From the NCBI RefSeq assembly GCF_036017035.1, contig NZ_JAYXHS010000001.1, positions 1,054,001-1,118,000 of the forward strand: a DNA stretch of 64,000 bases, given 5' to 3'. The notes beneath the pieces are model-generated. The model was not told the DNA's origin. It ran no database searches and was given only the letters and a program-made list of their open reading frames with translations. The position numbers were made by a program, and so were the translations under genes. Below are positions 59,784 through 64,000 of this stretch, in pieces. Within the stretch, counting starts at the first letter, position 1; each line of letters opens with the position of its first letter. This stretch comes from Viridibacterium silvisoli. Lineage in GTDB: Bacteria > Pseudomonadota > Gammaproteobacteria > Burkholderiales > Rhodocyclaceae.

Positions 59784-62700
59784 ATGTTTGAACGCATCAT
59801 CCGCTTCGCCATCGAGCAACGATGGTTTGTGATTCTGGCCGTGCTCGGCATGGCCGCGCTTGGCGTCTACAACTACCAGCGCCTGCCCATCGATGCCGTG
59901 CCCGACATCACCAATGTGCAGGTGCAGATCAACACCGAAGCCGCCGGTTATTCACCGCTCGAAGCCGAGCAGCGCGTGACCTATCCCATCGAAACCGTCA
60001 TGGCCGGCTTGCCACGCTTGCAGCAGACGCGCTCGCTGTCGCGCTATGGCCTGTCGCAAGTGACTGTCATCTTCGAGGACGGCACGGACATCTATTTTGC
60101 CCGCCAACTGGTCAACGAACGCATCCAGGAGGCACGCGAAAAACTACCCGCCGGCATGACGCCGACCATGGGCCCGATCTCCACCGGGCTCGGCGAGATC
60201 TACATGTGGACGGTCGAAGCGAAGGAAGGTGCGCTCAAGCCGGACGGCACGGCTTACACACCAACCGATCTGCGCGAGATCCAGGACTGGATCATCAAGC
60301 CGCAGCTGCGCAATGTTCCCGGCGTCACCGAGATCAACACCATTGGCGGGCATGCCAAGGAGTTCCAGGTAGCACCCAACCCGCAACGGCTCGTCTCCTA
60401 CGGCCTGACGCTGCAGGACATCGTGACGGCGCTGGAGCGCAACAACGCAAACGTTGGCGCGGGCTATATCGAGAAGCGCGGCGAGCAATACCTGATTCGC
60501 GCGCCGGGGCAGCTCGGCAACGAGGAGGACATCCGCAACGTCGTGCTCGGCAGTGCCGATGGCGTGCCGGTACGCATTCGCGATGTCGCCGAAGTCGGAT
60601 TGGGGCGCGAGCTGCGCACGGGTGCAGCCACCGAGGATGGTCGTGAGGTGGTGCTCGGCACGGTCTTCATGCTGCTCGGCGAAAACAGCCGCACGGTGTC
60701 GCGCGCCGTCGACGCCAAGATGCTCGATATCAATCGTAGCCTGCCCGCTGGCGTGCAAGCCGTGACCGTGTATGACCGCACGGTACTGGTCGACAAGGCC
60801 ATCAACACGGTGAAGAAGAATCTGTTCGAGGGTGCGGTGCTGGTCATCGCCATCCTCTTCCTGTTCCTCGGCAACATCCGCGCGGCACTCATCACTGCGC
60901 TGGTGATTCCGCTGTCGATGCTGTTCACCTTCAGCGGCATGGTGTCGCAGAAGGTCAGCGCCAATCTCATGAGTCTCGGCGCTCTCGACTTCGGCATCAT
61001 CATCGACGGCGCAGTCGTGATCGTCGAGAACTGCGTGCGACGCTTGTCACACGCCCAGGCTCATCATGGCCGGGCGCTCACGCTCAGCGAGCGTTTCCAC
61101 GAAGTGTTTGCAGCCTCGAGGGAAGCGCGCAGGCCGCTGCTGTTCGGTCAGCTCATCATCATGATCGTGTACCTGCCGATCTTTGCGCTCACCGGCGTGG
61201 AAGGAAAGATGTTCCACCCGATGGCGTTCACGGTCGTCATCGCCTTGCTTGGCGCCATGATCCTGTCGGTAACCTTCATCCCCGCGGCAGTCGCCCTGTT
61301 CATCGGCAACAAGGTCGCAGAGAAGGAGAACCGCCTCATGCTGGCGGCCAAGCGCATCTACGCACCGGTGCTGACGCGCGTCATGGCCAATATGCCGGTA
61401 GTGATCACCGCTGCCCTCGTCACGGTCGTGCTGTCAGGCTTGCTCACGATGCGCATGGGCAGTGAGTTCATCCCGAGCCTCAACGAGGGCGATATTGCCC
61501 TGCATGCAATGCGCATTCCGGGCACGAGCCTGACGCAGTCGGTGGCGATGCAGGCAGAGGTCGAGCGCACCATCAAGAGCTTCCCTGAGGTTGAACGCGT
61601 GTTCGCCAAGATCGGCACGGCAGAGGTTGCGACCGACCCGATGCCGCCGAATGTGGCCGACAACTTCGTGATGCTCAAGCCGCAGTCCGAGTGGCCTGAG
61701 GCAAGGCGCAGCAAGGAAGAACTGGTGGAGGCCATGCAGGTGGCGCTCGCCAAGGTGGCGGGAAACAACTATGAGTTCACACAACCGATCCAGATGCGCT
61801 TCAACGAGCTGATCTCCGGTGTGCGCAGCGACGTGGCGGTGAAGGTCTTCGGTGACGACATGGATGTGCTCAACGCTACGGCCGCGCGCATCTCCGGCGT
61901 GCTCGGCAGCGTTGCTGGCGCGCAGGACGTGAAGGTCGAGCAGACCACGGGCTTGCCGATGCTCACGGTCAGGATCGACCGCGACAAGACGGCGCGCTAT
62001 GGCCTCAATGTCGCCGATGTGCAGCAGGTCGTGGCCACCGCCATCGGTGGTCAGGAGGCCGGCACCATCTTCCAGGGCGACCGTCGCTTCGATGTACTTG
62101 TGCGCTTGCCTGAAGCCTTGCGCAGTGATCTGGAAGCACTCAAGCGCCTGCCGGTGGCATTGCCCAAAGCAGATGGAACGGTTGGCCAGCTTCGCTTCAT
62201 CCCGCTCGGCGAAGTCGCCACACTGGAACTCGCGCCGGGACCGAATCAGGTCAGTCGCGAGGACGGCAAGCGGCGCATCGTGGTGAGTGCCAATGTGCGT
62301 GGCCGCGATCTCGGCTCCTTTGTCAGCGAAGCCGGGCAAGCCCTGCGCGAACAGGTGAAAGTGCCGACGGGTTACTGGACTACCTGGGGCGGGCAGTTCG
62401 AGAACCTGCAGTCGGCAGCCAAGCGTTTGCAGATTGTCGTACCTGTGTCCTTGCTGCTTGTCTTCGCGCTGCTCTTCGCCATGTTCGGCAATTTCCGCGA
62501 TGGCCTGATCGTCTTTACCGGCATTCCGTTTGCATTGACGGGCGGCGTCGTGGCCTTGTGGGCTCGCGGTATTCCCTTGTCGATCTCTGCCGCGGTCGGC
62601 TTCATCGCTCTCAGTGGCGTGGCAGTGCTCAATGGGCTGGTGATGCTGTCATTCATCCGCAATCTGCGCGAAGAAGGCAGATCGCTCGATGAGGCCATCT

Positions 62701-62960
62701 TCGATGGCGCGCTGACGCGCTTGCGCCCGGTGCTGATGACCGCGCTGGTCGCATCCCTGGGTTTCGTTCCCATGGCCATTGCCACAGGTACGGGCGCGGA
62801 AGTGCAGCGTCCGCTGGCGACGGTCGTCATCGGCGGCATCCTGTCTTCCACCTTGCTCACGCTGTTGGTGCTGCCCGTGCTGTACCGACTTGCTCATCGT
62901 CGCGAGGAAGAGGTGGAGAGTCCGGCAAGCGCGGCCATTCCAGCTCACTCCCAGGTCTGA
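59784..62960 (+). CDS. czcA: Heavy-metal efflux RND transporter CzcA
   Basis: A 1058-residue inner-membrane proton antiporter with 12 helices and two large periplasmic loops. The start MFERIIRFAIEQRWFVIL and YQRLPIDAVPDITNVQVQIN are typical. Helix IV carries the proton-relay motif DFGIIIDGAVVIVEN (Asp, Asp, Glu), which defines the HME1 group that exports Zn, Co and Cd rather than the CusA group for Cu and Ag. Both halves keep FSGMVSQ and GIPFALTGG. Length is normal. The gene lies 12 nt after czcB; no czcRS genes are in the window. Confidence 0.95.
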   Translation: MFERIIRFAIEQRWFVILAVLGMAALGVYNYQRLPIDAVPDITNVQVQINTEAAGYSPLEAEQRVTYPIETVMAGLPRLQQTRSLSRYGLSQVTVIFEDGTDIYFARQLVNERIQEAREKLPAGMTPTMGPISTGLGEIYMWTVEAKEGALKPDGTAYTPTDLREIQDWIIKPQLRNVPGVTEINTIGGHAKEFQVAPNPQRLVSYGLTLQDIVTALERNNANVGAGYIEKRGEQYLIRAPGQLGNEEDIRNVVLGSADGVPVRIRDVAEVGLGRELRTGAATEDGREVVLGTVFMLLGENSRTVSRAVDAKMLDINRSLPAGVQAVTVYDRTVLVDKAINTVKKNLFEGAVLVIAILFLFLGNIRAALITALVIPLSMLFTFSGMVSQKVSANLMSLGALDFGIIIDGAVVIVENCVRRLSHAQAHHGRALTLSERFHEVFAASREARRPLLFGQLIIMIVYLPIFALTGVEGKMFHPMAFTVVIALLGAMILSVTFIPAAVALFIGNKVAEKENRLMLAAKRIYAPVLTRVMANMPVVITAALVTVVLSGLLTMRMGSEFIPSLNEGDIALHAMRIPGTSLTQSVAMQAEVERTIKSFPEVERVFAKIGTAEVATDPMPPNVADNFVMLKPQSEWPEARRSKEELVEAMQVALAKVAGNNYEFTQPIQMRFNELISGVRSDVAVKVFGDDMDVLNATAARISGVLGSVAGAQDVKVEQTTGLPMLTVRIDRDKTARYGLNVADVQQVVATAIGGQEAGTIFQGDRRFDVLVRLPEALRSDLEALKRLPVALPKADGTVGQLRFIPLGEVATLELAPGPNQVSREDGKRRIVVSANVRGRDLGSFVSEAGQALREQVKVPTGYWTTWGGQFENLQSAAKRLQIVVPVSLLLVFALLFAMFGNFRDGLIVFTGIPFALTGGVVALWARGIPLSISAAVGFIALSGVAVLNGLVMLSFIRNLREEGRSLDEAIFDGALTRLRPVLMTALVASLGFVPMAIATGTGAEVQRPLATVVIGGILSSTLLTLLVLPVLYRLAHRREEEVESPASAAIPAHSQV

Positions 62961-63024
62961 TTCCACCGGACCGCTGCTTGCCCGGCGGTCCACTCCCTTG
63001 CCCAACGTCTGAAAGGAAGCACTC

Positions 63025-63405
63025 ATGAAACACCGCATCGCAATCGCTCTGGCGACGCTCTCATTGCTCGGCGCCGAAGTCGTACTCGCCGCAGGCGAAC
63101 ACGATCACAAACCTGCGCACGGCGGCATCGTGGTTGAAGTGAAGGAGGTGCAGTACGAGTTGATCGCCAGGACTGACACGCTGCAGCTCTATGTCAGTGA
63201 TCACGGCAAGCCCGTGAAACTCGATGGGGCCTCTGCACGTATCACGCTGCTGTCAGGCACTGACAAGCAGGAAGTCGAACTCAAGCCTGCTGGCGACAAG
63301 CTCGAAGCAAAAGGCAGCTTCAAGGTCTCGGCAGGCACCAAGGTGCTCGCCTCGGTGAGCTTGCCTGGCAAAGCTGCCGCGAGCGCTCGCTTCACCATCA
63401 AGTAG
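63025..63405 (+). CDS. Small periplasmic protein of the czc operon
   Basis: A 126-residue exported protein with a signal peptide (RIAIALATLSLLGAEVVLAA) and mature start GEHDHKPAHGGIVVEV. The body is a single beta-sandwich-like domain. The region HGGIVVEVKEVQYELIAR parallels the HGGELFKDGDFGLEVKL start of the CzcB N-terminal domain, so both may share a metal-handling module. AAAGGAAGCACTC precedes the ATG. It lies 64 nt after czcA and is probably the last gene of the operon. Function is unknown. Confidence 0.8.
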   Translation: MKHRIAIALATLSLLGAEVVLAAGEHDHKPAHGGIVVEVKEVQYELIARTDTLQLYVSDHGKPVKLDGASARITLLSGTDKQEVELKPAGDKLEAKGSFKVSAGTKVLASVSLPGKAAASARFTIK

Positions 63406-63556
63406 CCGGGTCAGAGTGCGGTGCGAAGCTGCGCTGGTAGTGGAAGTGACGAAGTAAGTCCATGCATCGGGGTGTGGCAGCCACGCATGACCACCCTTCA
63501 GTTCAAGGCGGCCTTTCCAGGCGTTGACGCGGCGGCCTGCCTTGGCCGAGCAGCAC

Positions 63557-64000
63557 TCACTTTTTCTCCGCCGGCTCCAGCTTCACATCCTGCATCTTCG
63601 TCCCCGGCGCATTGCTGATCTTCCACGGCATGCCTTCGGTCTTGTAGTCGCGGAAGGTGATGCCGCGGATCTGGCCGTTGCGCAGGCCGTCGATCTTGAT
63701 CGGCGGGGCGTTGATGAGAAGGAGGTCGTCGAACACGATGTTCTCGTGGAAGACATTGTTCTTCGCATCGCCTTGCACGAGCACCGGGTTGAATGCGACG
63801 ACTACTTTCTGGCCATCGCGGTTGATGGGCGTGGGCTGCCAGCTATCGGTGAATTCCAGTGAGTTGTGCTGCACGAGGATGTCCTGGAACTTGCCGGGCT
63901 GGCTGGCGGGTTTGTAGTCGAGCAGCAGGTTGGGGTCGCTGTATTCGGCGCTCAGCACGAAGCCTTCGCGTTGCAGGTCGCGATGGGCGTTGTCGCGATA
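63557..64000 (-). CDS. Probable pectin-degrading beta-helix protein (GH28-like), 3' end
   Basis: The last 147 residues of a gene that continues beyond the window edge. Visible are LLDYKPASQPGKFQDILVQ, NVFHENIVFDDLLLINAPPI and IRGITFRDYKTEGMPWKISN, short repeated strands with Asn ladders as in right-handed beta-helix pectinases, most like glycoside hydrolase family 28 or pectin lyase relatives. No catalytic motif lies in the visible part. The frame stays open to the edge, so no start can be given. A pectinesterase gene at 23202 supports a pectin-related role. An internal GTG at 63958 is not taken as the start. Confidence 0.5.
   Translation of the reverse strand, partial: YRDNAHRDLQREGFVLSAEYSDPNLLLDYKPASQPGKFQDILVQHNSLEFTDSWQPTPINRDGQKVVVAFNPVLVQGDAKNNVFHENIVFDDLLLINAPPIKIDGLRNGQIRGITFRDYKTEGMPWKISNAPGTKMQDVKLEPAEKK

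Overview
The window looks like chromosome of a betaproteobacterium, possibly Rhodocyclales-like. It is GC-rich. The replication-origin neighbourhood has the order mnmE-yidC-yidD-rnpA-rpmH read leftward and dnaA-dnaN-gyrB read rightward, with no recF between dnaN and gyrB, as in many betaproteobacteria. PEP-CTERM proteins, Bug-type receptors and a betaproteobacterial-style HU fit this. The genus is inference. I found no rRNA, tRNA, insertion sequence, prophage or CRISPR array.

Layout. 1-5.8 kb: the 3' part of creC and, 3 kb away, creD with a perfect CreB tag. Between them lie a hypothetical gene, a divergent marR/siderophore-interacting-protein pair with two operators, and a PEP-CTERM gene. 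5.8-11.4 kb: DUF4184, a PQQ-type sugar dehydrogenase, ahpC-ahpF behind an OxyR box, a TSUP permease flanked by two parS-like sites, and a small conserved-looking gene. 11.4-21.5 kb: the origin region, with DnaA boxes in all three intergenic gaps. 21.6-29.2 kb: M23 peptidase, a 27-residue membrane peptide, secreted pectinesterase, two diguanylate cyclases (PAS-GGDEF and FHA-GGDEF), Nudix, a GIY-YIG-like protein and alaC.

29.4-39.1 kb is a dense signalling island: an HPt protein, a REC-GGDEF cyclase, two tandem Bug-type periplasmic receptors, a CHASE-PAS hybrid kinase, a HAMP hybrid kinase with its own HPt, and a convergent solute-binding protein. I read it as a candidate phosphorelay that converts a periplasmic ligand into c-di-GMP. 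It is the best candidate here for an undescribed system.

39.8-48.9 kb: HU, a methyltransferase, an aldo/keto reductase, a duplicated-domain secreted protein, a possible 23-codon gene with an extreme Shine-Dalgarno, the ergothioneine genes egtB-egtD, DUF427, DUF1345-DUF2252 and a YidH-like protein. 49-53.5 kb: a GntR-controlled operon of an AprA-like flavoprotein, an AprB-like ferredoxin, a HEAT-repeat protein and a DUF971 protein. 53.5-56.4 kb: nested inverted repeats, a marR/tautomerase pair sharing an operator, and two decayed copies of a PEP-CTERM/ROK-kinase unit. 56.4-63.4 kb: a czcI-like/czcC/czcB/czcA heavy-metal efflux operon with a small periplasmic protein at its end. The window closes inside a probable GH28-like pectin-degrading gene, which echoes the pectinesterase at 23 kb.
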